Assembly: GCA_012031565.1 (NCBI GenBank)
Contig: JAAUUM010000006.1
Coordinates: forward strand, 1 to 47,593
Length of the DNA stretch: 47,593 bases
Direction: 5' to 3'
Source of the DNA: Synechococcaceae cyanobacterium SM2_3_2
GTDB lineage: Bacteria > Cyanobacteriota > Cyanobacteriia > Thermostichales > Thermostichaceae
In this document: positions 1 through 8,827 of the stretch, piece after piece
Layout: every line of letters starts with the position of its first letter
Position numbering within the stretch: the first letter of the stretch is position 1
Program-made: the position numbers and the translations under genes
The notes under the pieces: model-generated
Seen by the model: only the letters and a program-made list of their open reading frames with translations
Databases searched by the model: none
What the model was told of the DNA's origin: nothing

Positions 1-527
1 CGCCACCGCGAATGGGATCCACCCCGGCAAAAGGCTCATCAAGTAACAAAAAGCGTGGCCCCTGTACCCCCGCCGCCAACGCCCGCGCGATCTCCGCCCG
101 CCGCCGTTCTCCCCCCCGATACCTGGAGCCCCAAGCTACGGGCCACATGGGTGATGCTAAATTCCTCCAACAGTTGATGCAGCCGCTCCCGCCACAGTCG
201 CCGGGGCACACCGGTTTGCTCCATGATCAGCAGCAGATTGTCCTGGATACTCAGCCGTCGAAAAATGCTGGGTTCTTGGGCCAAATAGCCGATCCCCAAC
301 TGGGCCCGCCGGTGCATGGGCAGGCCGGTGATGTCGTTGTTATCCAGCCAGACATGGCCGCGATTGGGCTGTACCAAGCCCGTCATGATGTAAAACGTGG
401 TGGTCTTGCCCGCCCCATTGGGCCCCAACAAGCCCACGATCTCCCCTTGGGTGATATCAAGGCTGACATCGCTCACCACTTCGCGGCGACCATATCGCTT
501 GCAGATGTTTTCTAAAAAAATTCGCAT
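1..527 (-). CDS. lptB: LPS export ABC transporter ATP-binding protein LptB (partial, frameshifted)
   Basis: This is the ATPase subunit of the Lpt lipopolysaccharide-export transporter, acting at the cytoplasmic face of the inner membrane. The N-terminal half reads cleanly from the ATG at 527. It has the Walker A motif GPNGAGKTT near residue 35 and the family-typical continuation TTFYIMTGL. The Q-loop region [13 protein letters not shown] follows. The frame breaks exactly in the ABC signature. A run of seven G (minus strand; C at 111-117) gives SGGRTAA, whereas six G would give [15 protein letters not shown]. Past the run the correct frame continues through Walker B ([12 protein letters not shown]) to the window edge. 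The gene is therefore truncated by the window and carries a one-base homopolymer insertion, most likely an artefact. A true pseudogene is possible but less likely for a gene usually needed for the outer membrane. Confidence 0.88.
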
Positions 528-595
528 CGGCGGGATCCCACTCAGGGGGCTAAGGCTAAGAGGTTGCGGTTGGGTGCAATCTTAGTCACCCTAAC

Positions 596-625
596 GGATC
601 CCCCTCACCCTGAACTAGGGGATCC
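596..625. repeat. Inverted repeat made of two GGATCC-type palindromes
   Basis: GGATCCCC at 596-603 is complementary to GGGGATCC at 618-625 and would form an 8-bp hairpin with a 14-nt loop. It lies between the stop of the PHP gene and the start of lptB, both on the minus strand. There is no T tract, so it could be a weak terminator or processing hairpin, or simply two chance-adjacent palindromes. Confidence 0.4.
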
Positions 626-638
626 TGAGCAGTTTCAA

Positions 639-1439
639 CTAGCCAAAGCGGGCGGTTTTTAACTGATCCAAGAGGGCGGCATCCAATTTCAGCATATTCA
701 GCCGGATCCCGCGTGAATTGGGGCCGTGATAGTCGCTGCCGCCCGTCCACAAGAGATCATATTTACGAGCCAGAGTCGCCAACCCTTGGGTGGTACTTTT
801 CGATTGGTCGGGATGATAGACCTCGATCCCCCGTAAGCCCGCCGCCACCAGATCCCGCAGGGTGCGCTCGACGGTATCCCCTCGAAACAGATGGGGGTGC
901 GCCCAGACCGGAATGGCATCACAGTCCCGCAACAGTTGGATCCCGTCCAGGGCCGAAAACTTGCCATAGGGCACAAAGGCTGGCCCGTCATCCCCCAACA
1001 GGCGGTCAAAGGCTTCTCGGTTATTGCGAACATGGCCCGCCTTGACCAGAGCTTGGGCCAGATGGGGCCGTCCGGGGGTGAGGTGGGTGACGGGCAATTC
1101 GATGGGAAAGCCCAAGATGGCCAGCTTGTCCACCATTGCCTGTGCCCGTTGGATCCGCCCCTGTCGCTGTTCTTGCAGGGGATCCGCCAGTTTATCCGCA
1201 TCGGGATAAAAGCCCAGGATGTGCAAAGATCGCCCCCGCCAAACGGTACTCAATTCCAACGCAGGCACGATCTCCACCCCCACCCGATCCCCAGCGGCAT
1301 AGGCTTCGGCCCAGCCAGCGGTGGTGTCATGGTCTGAGATGGCCAGGGCTTTGAGCCCCTCTTGGGCTGCCAGCTCCACCAACGCTGTCGGAGTCAGGGA
1401 TCCATCGGAGCAGGTGGTATGGGCGTGGAGATCAATCAT
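639..1439 (-). CDS. PHP-domain metal-dependent phosphoesterase
   Basis: The protein has about 266 residues and belongs to the PHP (polymerase and histidinol phosphatase) superfamily. Its members are metal-dependent phosphoesterases, and stand-alone members include nucleoside 3',5'-bisphosphate and RNA-end phosphatases. The family motifs are visible. They are the N-terminal HAH metal-binding motif (residues 5-7, MIDLHAHTT), ISDHDT around residue 45, a WAHPH segment two thirds along, and GSDYHGPN near the C-terminus. The ATG at 1439 is chosen because it places the HxH motif at the very start, as in homologues. The longer reading starting at 1541 adds 34 residues without family character and would overlap ribD. 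The gene is divergent from ribD with about 100 bp between the starts. The precise substrate cannot be told from sequence. Confidence 0.85.
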   Translation of the reverse strand: MIDLHAHTTCSDGSLTPTALVELAAQEGLKALAISDHDTTAGWAEAYAAGDRVGVEIVPALELSTVWRGRSLHILGFYPDADKLADPLQEQRQGRIQRAQAMVDKLAILGFPIELPVTHLTPGRPHLAQALVKAGHVRNNREAFDRLLGDDGPAFVPYGKFSALDGIQLLRDCDAIPVWAHPHLFRGDTVERTLRDLVAAGLRGIEVYHPDQSKSTTQGLATLARKYDLLWTGGSDYHGPNSRGIRLNMLKLDAALLDQLKTARFG

Positions 1440-1539
1440 GGCCGGGATCCAAGAGCAGGGTTCTATTCTGGCATTGTTGCCTGTGCGGCTGTCCCGCCAG
1501 CAGATTACGTTAAAAAGATACGCCATTTTGAGATCTCGC

Positions 1540-2628
1540 ATGAGCCAATTGGACGCCTACTGGATGCAGCACTGTTTGGCCCTAGCGCGCCAAGGCCGCA
1601 CCAGCCCCAATCCGCAGGTGGGATCTGTGATCGTCAAAAATGGCCAGCAGGTGGGATCCGGGTTTCATCCCAAAGCCGGGGAGCCTCATGCGGAGGTCTT
1701 CGCACTGCGGGCGGCGGGGGAACAGGCTCAGGGAGCAACCCTCTATGTCAATCTGGAGCCTTGCCATCATCAGGGCCGCACCCCCCCCTGCACTCAGGCT
1801 ATCCTCGCCGCCGGGATCCAACGGGTGGTGGCAGGCATGGAGGATCCCAATCCTTTGGTGGCGGGCCGGGGCATCCAGGCTCTCCGAGCAGCGGGGCTTG
1901 AGGTCACCGTTGGGGTAGCAGAATCCGCCTGCCGCCGCCTCAACGAAGCCTTTTGCTTTGCCATCACCCATCAGCGCAGCTTTGGCCTGCTGAAATATGC
2001 CATGACCCTGGACGGCAAAATCGCCACCCGCACTGGGCACAGCCAATGGGTGAGTGGATCCCAGTCTCGCCAGCAGGTGCATCAACTGCGCTCGGAGGTG
2101 GATGCGGTGGTGATTGGCGGGGCCACCTTGCGGGCGGATGATCCCCGTCTCACCGCTCGTCTATCTGATGGATCCCTGGCTTCTCACCAACCGCTCAGAG
2201 TGGTGCTGAGTCGCCATCTGGATCTACCAGATACCGCACAACTCTGGGATCAGACGGATGCGCCAACGGTGGTGATCACCGGAACCGAGGGATCCCTGGC
2301 TTTGCAGCAGAGGGTGGAGGCTCGGGGCATTGAGGTACTGCGGCTGGATGCGTTGGATCCCGTGCGGGTGGCGGAGGCTCTCTATCAGCGGGGCCTGCTC
2401 AGTCTGCTGTGGGAATGTGGCGGCACCTTAGCGGCGGTGGCTTTGCAGTCGGGCGCGATCCAAAAAGTCTGGGCCTTTATTGCTGCCCAAATCACGGGCG
2501 GGATCCTGGCTCCTGGGCCGGTGGGGGGCGCGGGGGTAGAGCTGATGTCCGACTCACTGCGACTGAAACGGATTCGCTGGCAATCCTTGGGGGAGGATAT
2601 CTGGCTGGAGGGTTACTTGCCAGAGTGA
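1540..2628 (+). CDS. ribD: Bifunctional riboflavin biosynthesis deaminase/reductase RibD
   Basis: RibD carries out two successive steps of riboflavin synthesis: deamination of the diaminopyrimidine intermediate, then NADPH-dependent reduction of the ribosyl side chain. The protein has 362 residues, normal for the two-domain enzyme. The N-terminal cytidine-deaminase-like domain shows the zinc site HAE (residues 50-52) and PCHHQGRTPPC (C75 and C84). The reductase domain from about residue 145 begins LKYAMTLDGKIAT and contains the family segments VVIGGATLRADDPRLT and ECGGTLA. The ATG at 1540 is used because upstream in-frame codons overlap the divergent PHP gene and carry no conserved sequence. 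No FMN riboswitch was recognised upstream, and the other rib genes are not in this window. Confidence 0.95.
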   Translation: MSQLDAYWMQHCLALARQGRTSPNPQVGSVIVKNGQQVGSGFHPKAGEPHAEVFALRAAGEQAQGATLYVNLEPCHHQGRTPPCTQAILAAGIQRVVAGMEDPNPLVAGRGIQALRAAGLEVTVGVAESACRRLNEAFCFAITHQRSFGLLKYAMTLDGKIATRTGHSQWVSGSQSRQQVHQLRSEVDAVVIGGATLRADDPRLTARLSDGSLASHQPLRVVLSRHLDLPDTAQLWDQTDAPTVVITGTEGSLALQQRVEARGIEVLRLDALDPVRVAEALYQRGLLSLLWECGGTLAAVALQSGAIQKVWAFIAAQITGGILAPGPVGGAGVELMSDSLRLKRIRWQSLGEDIWLEGYLPE

Positions 2629-2844
2629 TCTGTGGGATTGAATTCAAAATTCCCAGAAATTCTTAGATGAAAATTTTAGATAAAGATTTTGGATAAAGAT
2701 GATTGATAGGGTATTTGGGGAGATCTCTGGGGAAGACAGCCTTGCGAAGAAGCAACCGCTAACCCCCCAGAGGCATGACAAGTCTGGGAGAATGCAAGAG
2801 AATGTTACGACCTCAGCCGCCCTCATCCCTCGCATGTAAGCTCA

Positions 2845-3513
2845 ATGACTCGCACCCACTACCAAACCCTGGGCCTCACCACCAACGCCACCTCTGACCA
2901 GATCAAACGAGCCTATCGGCGGTTGGTCAAGGAGCATCATCCCGATGTGGTGCCCCAACTTACCCAAGGGGGAGAGGAACGGATCCGGCAGATCAATGCC
3001 GCCTATGAGGTGCTCAAAAACCCCTCGGCCCGCGAAGCCTACGATGGGCGGATCCAACGGCAGCAACGGCCCATGTCCTCGACCAAGCCCCACAATACCG
3101 TCACCGACGAGGCAACAGCGGTTCACCTCTGGACGCAGCAGGTCTACACCCCCCTCAATCAAGCCCTGGCCAAAGTCTTGGGATCCCTGCGGGGGCAGTT
3201 GCGAGAGCTATCGGCGGATCCCTTTGATCCTGACCTGATGGATGATTTTGTCGCCTATCTGGAAGACTGTGAGCAGACCCTGCAATCGGCACAGACCATC
3301 TTTCGCCGTAGCCCCAACCCCAGCAGCATGGCAGGGGTGGCCAGCTATCTTTACTACACCCTCAATCACCTAGAGGATGGACTGGAAGAGTTTCGGTATT
3401 TTTCTCTCAATTTTGATGATCGCCATCTGCACACTGGCCAAGAACTCTTTCGCCGAGCCCGTGGCATCAGAACAGAAGCGATCGATGCGATGCGCTCTAC
3501 CTATGCCCGCTAG
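2845..3513 (+). CDS. J-domain (DnaJ-like) protein
   Basis: This 222-residue protein has a J domain at its N-terminus (residues about 4-70), with the HPD tripeptide at residues 32-34 that activates the ATPase of Hsp70 partners. Flanking J-domain helices are recognisable: YQTLGL, the basic KRAYRRLVKEHHPD helix, and INAAYEVLKNPSAREAYD. There is no glycine/phenylalanine region and no zinc finger, so it is not DnaJ itself but a type III co-chaperone. The remaining 150 residues are predicted to be helical and match no family I recognise. The gene follows ribD after about 215 bp, so co-transcription is uncertain. It probably recruits DnaK to a specific client or membrane site, but the client is unknown. 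Confidence 0.85.
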   Translation: MTRTHYQTLGLTTNATSDQIKRAYRRLVKEHHPDVVPQLTQGGEERIRQINAAYEVLKNPSAREAYDGRIQRQQRPMSSTKPHNTVTDEATAVHLWTQQVYTPLNQALAKVLGSLRGQLRELSADPFDPDLMDDFVAYLEDCEQTLQSAQTIFRRSPNPSSMAGVASYLYYTLNHLEDGLEEFRYFSLNFDDRHLHTGQELFRRARGIRTEAIDAMRSTYAR

Positions 3514-3868
3514 TCAGCTTTAGACCTTCTTCAGATCTCCATCCCAGCAGTGAACTCAACCCCTCAGGGCCAGGTGGATCAGGCCCATTAACCCAATCAT
3601 TAACCCAACCATTAACCCGAGGGATCCTATCCAAAACAGCAGCGGTGGGTTGTTGGGGGTCGCACTACACTAGATGTGTTGGGTGAGATGGATCCAGCCG
3701 ACCAACCCAGTTAGATATGCTGGGGTTCATCAACTCGACTGATTGTAATTGGGATCCCCCCTCCATAGAGCGGCATCTTGGGTAAGGCCCAGGGCTACAT
3801 AGCTACTATGGAGGGCTTATTGACACAACACATTCTGAAGTTGCACGCTAATCAACAAGGTGGGAAGC
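3514..3868. other. Intergenic region upstream of nrdJ
   Basis: This 355-bp stretch has no credible ORF. It holds a three-copy 12-bp tandem repeat (3586-3621), several GGATCC copies, and presumably the nrdJ promoter. I looked for a cobalamin riboswitch because nrdJ encodes a B12-dependent enzyme, but found no convincing B12 box. Two weak NrdR-box-like sequences (near 3667 and 3708) are not good enough to call. Confidence 0.5.
3586..3621. repeat. 12-bp tandem repeat, three copies
   Basis: The unit CATTAACCCAAY occurs three times head to tail (3586-3597, 3598-3609, and 3610-3621 with two changes at its end). It lies in the spacer between the J-domain gene and nrdJ. Similar short tandem triplications occur elsewhere in the window. 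Confidence 0.85.
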
Positions 3869-6800
3869 ATGGTTCAAAATCTAGTACGCCCGACTGTCAA
3901 GCCGACAACCCATGATTTTCCGGACTCTGCTCCGACCGCCCAGCCCGTTTTTTATCGCACCTATAGCCGCCGCCAAGAGGACTTGAGCCGCGAAACGTGG
4001 GAAGAAGTTTGTGATCGCACCGTCACAGATGTGGCCAAGTTGGGGCAGTTCACCCCCGCCGAGCGGGATCTGGTGGAGCGGATGCAGCGACAGCTCAAGG
4101 CAATGGTGTCAGGTCGCGCCCTCTGGGTCATGGGTACTCCTTGGATCCACCAACCCGAAAATTTTTCCGGTAGTTACAACTGCACCAGCACCAATGTGGT
4201 GGACTGGGATGCCTTTGGGTTGATGATGGACTTGGCCATGATGGGGTGTGGCACAGGGGCGGTGCTGGAACCCAAATATATCGACCGTCTCCCCCAGATC
4301 TGCAATCGCCTGGAGCTACATCAATCGGGAGAGGTGGGCAGTACTCCCCCTGGCGAACGGATGGAATCGACGGTGGTGCAGATCAATGGCCATCAGGCCC
4401 ATATCAAAGTGGGGGATAGCCGCCGAGGTTGGGTGGATTCCTATCAGGCATTGATGGAATTGGCCTCGGATCCCCAGTTGGGGGGCGTGGCGGAGGTCAC
4501 GGTTGATCTGAGTGATGTGCGGCCAGCCGGTGAAAAACTCAGGGGCTTTGGTGGGGTGGCCAACCCGGTCAAGCTGGGATCCCTGTATGGTCGCTGTGGG
4601 GCGATTTTGAATCGGGCCACCGGTCGTCAGCTCAATTCGGTGGAATGCTGCCTGTTGATCGATGAGGCGGCATCCTGCATCGTTGCCGGCAATATTCGAA
4701 GATCGGCGGGCATGAGGCAATTTGACAGCGAGGATACCCTAGGATCCACCGCCAAAGATAACCTCTGGCAGCAGGATGCTGAGGGCAATTGGCGCATCGA
4801 TCCAGAGCGGGATGCCCTGCGCATGGCCAATCACACCCGTGTCTTTCATCGCAAGCCCACCCTGCAAGAATGCACCGATGCTGTCCGCAAACAGTTTTAT
4901 TCGGGAGAAGGGGCGATCCAATGGGCTGGCGAAGCGGTGGCGCGGGCCAACCGGGATCTGGTGCAGACGGATGCCGAGAAAACCGACTTCCTCAAGGCTT
5001 ATGTGGCGGGCAGCGCCAAGGATTGGCTGCAACAGAAACAGTCTGATCTAGGCATGGAAGAACTGGAAGATCGGATATCTCGCTATGGTCTCAATCCTTG
5101 TGTCACAGCAGATACCTGGATTCATACTGGCGAAGGGCCAAGGCAAGTTAAAGACTTGATCGGGATCCCCCACAGCACCTACGTCAACGGGGAATTGTTC
5201 AGCACCACCCCAGAGGGATTCTTCTTCACAGGCCACAAAGCAGTCTTTAGGCTCACCACCCGAGAGGGCTATCAGGTGCGGTTGACGGGCAATCACCAGG
5301 TCTTGAAAGTGACCGCCCAAACCCAAAAGAAACAATACCGCGAATGGATCCCAGCGCAAGATCTCAAGCCTGGGGATCGGATTCTCCTGCATGACCATCG
5401 AGATCTTCAGCCTTGGGCTGGCGAGGGATCCTTTGAGGACGGCTGGCTGTTAGGTAACTTGCTGGGGGATGGCAGTCTAGCCCAAACCCAGTGGAATGAC
5501 GTTGGGTTGCTTCGCTTTTGGCAGGATACCCAGGTGGAGATGAGCCAGTATGCTGTCGCTTGTTTAGAGAAGGCCACCGACTATACCCGCCGCACCGAGC
5601 AAGCCTGCTATCACCCGCAATTGCAGCACCGAGTCATCACCTCCACGGGGTTGGCCAAACTGGCCGCGCGTTTCGCCATCACCCCTGGGGCGAAACACAT
5701 CACACCCACGGTTGAGCAAACCAGCTATGAGTTCCACCGAGGCTTTTTGCGGGGGATCTTTGATGCAGACGGCTCTGTGCAGGGATCCCATCACAAAGGG
5801 ATCAGCATTCGGCTGGCCCAGAGTAACCTCAACACCCTCCAAGCTGTGCAGCGGATGCTCGCCCGACTGGGAATTGTCTCAACGATCTATCAAAATCGTC
5901 AGGCCGAAGGATCCCGATTGTTGCCCGATAGCCAGCGGCAGCTGCAACCCTACTTCTGTCAGGCTCAGCATGAGTTGGTGATCGCCAGAGACAATCTGAT
6001 GGCCTTTCAGCAGTGGGTCGGTTTCCAAGAACCTAAAAAGGCCCAAAAACTAGAAGAGCACCTTCAAAACTATCAACGCTCCTTCAACCGGGAACGTTTT
6101 ACATCAACGGTGCTCAGTCTGGCTCCCAGTGGCATTGAGGCCGTTTATGACTGCACCGTCCCTGGCCCCCATCGCTTTGATGGCAATGGTTTAGTGCTCC
6201 ACAATTGTGGCGAAATTATCGGCACAAACTATCATTGCAACCTTTCGGAAATTCACCTCAATCAACTGGATCCCGAGAATCTTCAGGACCAAAAAGATGC
6301 CTTTACCTCTGGCGGTCTGGTGGTGGCTGCCCTGCTCAATCACCAGTTTCAGGTGCCCCGCTACCAACGCTCCCGCGAATGGGATCCGATTGTAGGAGTG
6401 TCCTTCACGGGCCTGTTTGACTTCTTTGTCAACGCCTTTGGGGTGGAGTGGCTGCAGTGGTGGGAACAGGGTCGGCCCGCAACTGCCGCTGGCATCCATT
6501 ACAAAGAGCGGGAGCGCGCCTATCTGCAGCAGTGGCGAAACACTGTCCACGAGACCATCTGGGAGTATTGCGATCGGCATGGCCTGCGGCGACCCAATCG
6601 CTGTACAACGGTGCAGCCTTCTGGCACCAAATCGCTGTTGACCGGAGCCTCCCCCGGCTGGCATCCCCCCAAAGCCCAGCGGTATATCCGCCGCATCACC
6701 TTTGCCAAAGGGGATCCCGTGGCGATGGCCTGCATTGACTACGGCTACTCGGTGGTGCCCTCCCAGTCTGACAAAGATGATCAGGGCAATCTGCTCAACG

Positions 6801-7279
6801 ATCCCTTCGATCCTCGGGTGACGGAATGGTTGGTGGAGTTGCCAGTCGAGGTGCCCTGGGCCAATCTGCCCGGAGCGGATCAAATTGAAATTGAACAGTT
6901 CTCCGCCTTGGCTCAGTTTGACTTTTATATGCAGGTGCAAAAGTATTGGACGACCCACAATACCAGTGCCACTCTGGAGCTGCGAGAAGAGGAAGTAGAA
7001 GATCTGGCCACCAAGATCTATGAGGCGATCCAAGCGGATGAGGGCTATATGAGTGCTGCTCTGCTGGCCCGGTTTGACGCCCCCTTCCCTCGTTTGCCAT
7101 TTGAGAAAATTGACCGAGCTACCTATGATCGGATGTCGGCTGAGGTACTCAAACGGCGAGTCAGCGATGACTTTTTGGGATCCGTCCTTCGCTATGACCA
7201 AGGGGAAATGGCCGCAGAAGGGCCAGCCGGGTGTGATGCCATGGGATGCTTAATGCCAGAGGCCACTCCAAATACATAA
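3869..7279 (+). CDS. nrdJ: Adenosylcobalamin-dependent (class II) ribonucleotide reductase with intein
   Basis: NrdJ reduces ribonucleotides to deoxyribonucleotides using a thiyl radical generated from coenzyme B12. The precursor has 1,136 residues. Removing the 369-residue intein leaves 767, close to the monomeric RTPR type known from Lactobacillus leichmannii (739). The extein shows the substrate-site segment SGSYNCTSTN (about residue 105) and the radical-site motif NPCGEI, whose Cys is residue 411 of the precursor N-part and is split by the intein. CTTVQPSGTKSLLTGASPG lies in the C-half. The C-terminal redox cysteine pair appears in PAGCDAMGCL at the tail. The ATG at 3869 is preferred over the in-frame GTG at 3860. 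An AAGG sequence lies about 9 bp upstream. The single-gene, B12-dependent enzyme works with or without oxygen. Confidence 0.95.
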   Translation: MVQNLVRPTVKPTTHDFPDSAPTAQPVFYRTYSRRQEDLSRETWEEVCDRTVTDVAKLGQFTPAERDLVERMQRQLKAMVSGRALWVMGTPWIHQPENFSGSYNCTSTNVVDWDAFGLMMDLAMMGCGTGAVLEPKYIDRLPQICNRLELHQSGEVGSTPPGERMESTVVQINGHQAHIKVGDSRRGWVDSYQALMELASDPQLGGVAEVTVDLSDVRPAGEKLRGFGGVANPVKLGSLYGRCGAILNRATGRQLNSVECCLLIDEAASCIVAGNIRRSAGMRQFDSEDTLGSTAKDNLWQQDAEGNWRIDPERDALRMANHTRVFHRKPTLQECTDAVRKQFYSGEGAIQWAGEAVARANRDLVQTDAEKTDFLKAYVAGSAKDWLQQKQSDLGMEELEDRISRYGLNPCVTADTWIHTGEGPRQVKDLIGIPHSTYVNGELFSTTPEGFFFTGHKAVFRLTTREGYQVRLTGNHQVLKVTAQTQKKQYREWIPAQDLKPGDRILLHDHRDLQPWAGEGSFEDGWLLGNLLGDGSLAQTQWNDVGLLRFWQDTQVEMSQYAVACLEKATDYTRRTEQACYHPQLQHRVITSTGLAKLAARFAITPGAKHITPTVEQTSYEFHRGFLRGIFDADGSVQGSHHKGISIRLAQSNLNTLQAVQRMLARLGIVSTIYQNRQAEGSRLLPDSQRQLQPYFCQAQHELVIARDNLMAFQQWVGFQEPKKAQKLEEHLQNYQRSFNRERFTSTVLSLAPSGIEAVYDCTVPGPHRFDGNGLVLHNCGEIIGTNYHCNLSEIHLNQLDPENLQDQKDAFTSGGLVVAALLNHQFQVPRYQRSREWDPIVGVSFTGLFDFFVNAFGVEWLQWWEQGRPATAAGIHYKERERAYLQQWRNTVHETIWEYCDRHGLRRPNRCTTVQPSGTKSLLTGASPGWHPPKAQRYIRRITFAKGDPVAMACIDYGYSVVPSQSDKDDQGNLLNDPFDPRVTEWLVELPVEVPWANLPGADQIEIEQFSALAQFDFYMQVQKYWTTHNTSATLELREEEVEDLATKIYEAIQADEGYMSAALLARFDAPFPRLPFEKIDRATYDRMSAEVLKRRVSDDFLGSVLRYDQGEMAAEGPAGCDAMGCLMPEATPNT
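5099..6205 (+). mobile_element. Intein with LAGLIDADG homing endonuclease in nrdJ
   Basis: This 369-residue protein-splicing element is inserted in frame in nrdJ. It begins with Cys1 (CVTADTWI) and ends with the conserved His-Asn (GLVLHN), followed by Cys+1 of the extein. The splicing block B TGNHQVLK lies about 65 residues in. Two dodecapeptide motifs of the DOD endonuclease, LLGNLLGDGSL and LRGIFDADGSV, both keep their acidic catalytic residue, so the endonuclease may still be active. The insertion lies directly before the Cys that forms the catalytic thiyl radical, a site known to be used by inteins in ribonucleotide reductases. Splicing must precede enzyme activity. The element contains several GGATCC copies, like the host genes. 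Confidence 0.95.
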
Positions 7280-7390
7280 GAAAAGAACATTACGGGCTCA
7301 GGATCATATTTGAGTGACCACTGGGGGCTGGCGAGAGGAGTATTCTCAAGTTGGCCCTCTTTTTAGGCTTTAGTTATTGGGGAGGATCCC

Positions 7391-8827
7391 TTGTCTGTGC
7401 CTGCCACACCCTCCTCCACTGCACCCATTACACGGATCCGGGAACAGGTGGATCGGGTTCTGCATGATCCCAAGACCGAGTGGGGATTGGTGGGGCTGAT
7501 TGCCCTGGCGGTGGCCCTGGTGATCGCCGAGGTAGGGATGGCAGAGGGATCCCTGATCACCCATCAATTCCAGACGGCGGGCCAGATCCTCAACGGCCTG
7601 TTGGCGCTTGAACTGCTGCTGCGGGGCTGGGTGGCTCGACGCAAGCGGCGATTCCTGCGCTTCTTTTGTCTGGATATCATCGCGGTGCTGTCGTTTAGCA
7701 ACGGGCTGCGGTTGCTGCGATTACTGCGGCTGTTCCGGGCCGGGATCCTGCTCAATCATCGCTTGCGGGCCTCTCGTCTAGGGGCGGGATGGAGTCTCCA
7801 GCTGGGGATCCTTTTGGTTTTGATCCTGATCATTTTGGGGGGATCCCTGACCATCTATCGGGTGGAAGGCTATCTCGATGGCAGTTTTGGCACCCTAGAA
7901 GATTCCTTCTGGTGGAGCTTTTTAACCCTGGTGGCGGCAGAACCGATTGGGGGCGAACCCACTACCACAGGCGGGCGGGTGGTGATGGCCATTGTCATGC
8001 TGAGCGGACTGACCATGTTTGCGGTGGTGACAGGTCTGGTCTCGGCTGTCATGGTGGAAAAGTTAAAAGCGGTGCTGGAGTTGCGGCTAGTGGAATTGGA
8101 TGAATTGCGGGATCACATCTTGATCTGTGGCTGGAATCGCAACGGACACTTGGTGATCGAAGAATTGCAATCGGATCCCAGCTTCCAATACCGGGCTATT
8201 GTGATCGTGGCGGAGTTTGAGCACATCCCTGAGTATGAGTTGAGCACCCTCGATCGGACACGTCTCTACGTTCAGGTGGGGGATTACACCCGCATCAATG
8301 TGCTCGAAAGTGTGGGCATTTATCATGCTGCTCAAGCGATCTTGCTGGCGGATGCCACCCGCCCCCGCAGCGATCAAGATTGTGATGCTCGCACCGTCTT
8401 GGCCGCTTTAACCATCGAAAAATTGCAGCCCCGCATCCACACCTGTGCCCAACTGCTAGATCGCAAGAATAATGTCCAGTTGGCGGTGGCGGGAGTGGAA
8501 GATGTTGTGGTGGGGGCTGAACTCACCAGTCATCTGATTGCCACCTCCGTTCGTAACTGGGGTTTGACCGACATCCTGACTGAATTGCTCACGGTGCAAG
8601 TAGGCAATCAGTTCTACAAAGTGCCCCTGCCAGCAGATTGGCAGCAACTCACTTTTGCCCAAACCTCGCTTCAGGTGAAGGAGCACTACGACGGCATCTT
8701 GGTGGCTCTGGAACGCAAGGAGGGATCCAAGCTCAAATCGATGGTCAATCCTCCAGCCGCCACCCTGACTCAACGGGGGGATCAAATGGTGCTGATCGCC
8801 CGCCATGCCCCTCAGATCAAGGGTTAA
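7391..8827 (+). CDS. Potassium-channel-like membrane protein with RCK (TrkA) domains and atypical pore
   Basis: This 478-residue protein has the layout of a 6TM ion channel with a cytoplasmic RCK module. Hydrophobic segments run from about residue 30. A basic S4-like helix (LRLLRLLRLFRAG) lies near residue 110, and a pore-loop region follows the last-but-one membrane segment (DSFWWSFLTLVAAE, about residue 170-185). A TrkA-N-like Rossmann fold begins HILICGWNRNGH near residue 245, and a TrkA-C-like domain is at the end. The pore lacks the canonical TVGYG filter and instead reads TLVAAEPIGGEP. The start is a TTG at 7391, chosen because GGGGAGG lies at the right distance upstream and the residues then run straight into the protein. 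Ion selectivity cannot be assumed. It is a regulated cation channel or an RCK-gated relative of unknown selectivity. Confidence 0.8.
   Translation: MSVPATPSSTAPITRIREQVDRVLHDPKTEWGLVGLIALAVALVIAEVGMAEGSLITHQFQTAGQILNGLLALELLLRGWVARRKRRFLRFFCLDIIAVLSFSNGLRLLRLLRLFRAGILLNHRLRASRLGAGWSLQLGILLVLILIILGGSLTIYRVEGYLDGSFGTLEDSFWWSFLTLVAAEPIGGEPTTTGGRVVMAIVMLSGLTMFAVVTGLVSAVMVEKLKAVLELRLVELDELRDHILICGWNRNGHLVIEELQSDPSFQYRAIVIVAEFEHIPEYELSTLDRTRLYVQVGDYTRINVLESVGIYHAAQAILLADATRPRSDQDCDARTVLAALTIEKLQPRIHTCAQLLDRKNNVQLAVAGVEDVVVGAELTSHLIATSVRNWGLTDILTELLTVQVGNQFYKVPLPADWQQLTFAQTSLQVKEHYDGILVALERKEGSKLKSMVNPPAATLTQRGDQMVLIARHAPQIKG

Noticed and set aside
1362-1901. 179-codon overlapping ORF inside ribD
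   Set aside because: Shifted-frame shadow of ribD with glycine-rich translation.
3667-3723. Possible pair of NrdR boxes upstream of nrdJ, 41 bp apart
   Set aside because: Only about 11 and 8 of 16 consensus positions match and the dyad halves are poor. The spacing near four helical turns is suggestive but not enough.
3514-3868. Cobalamin riboswitch expected for B12-dependent nrdJ
   Set aside because: No recognisable B12 box or typical paired core in the 355-bp leader.
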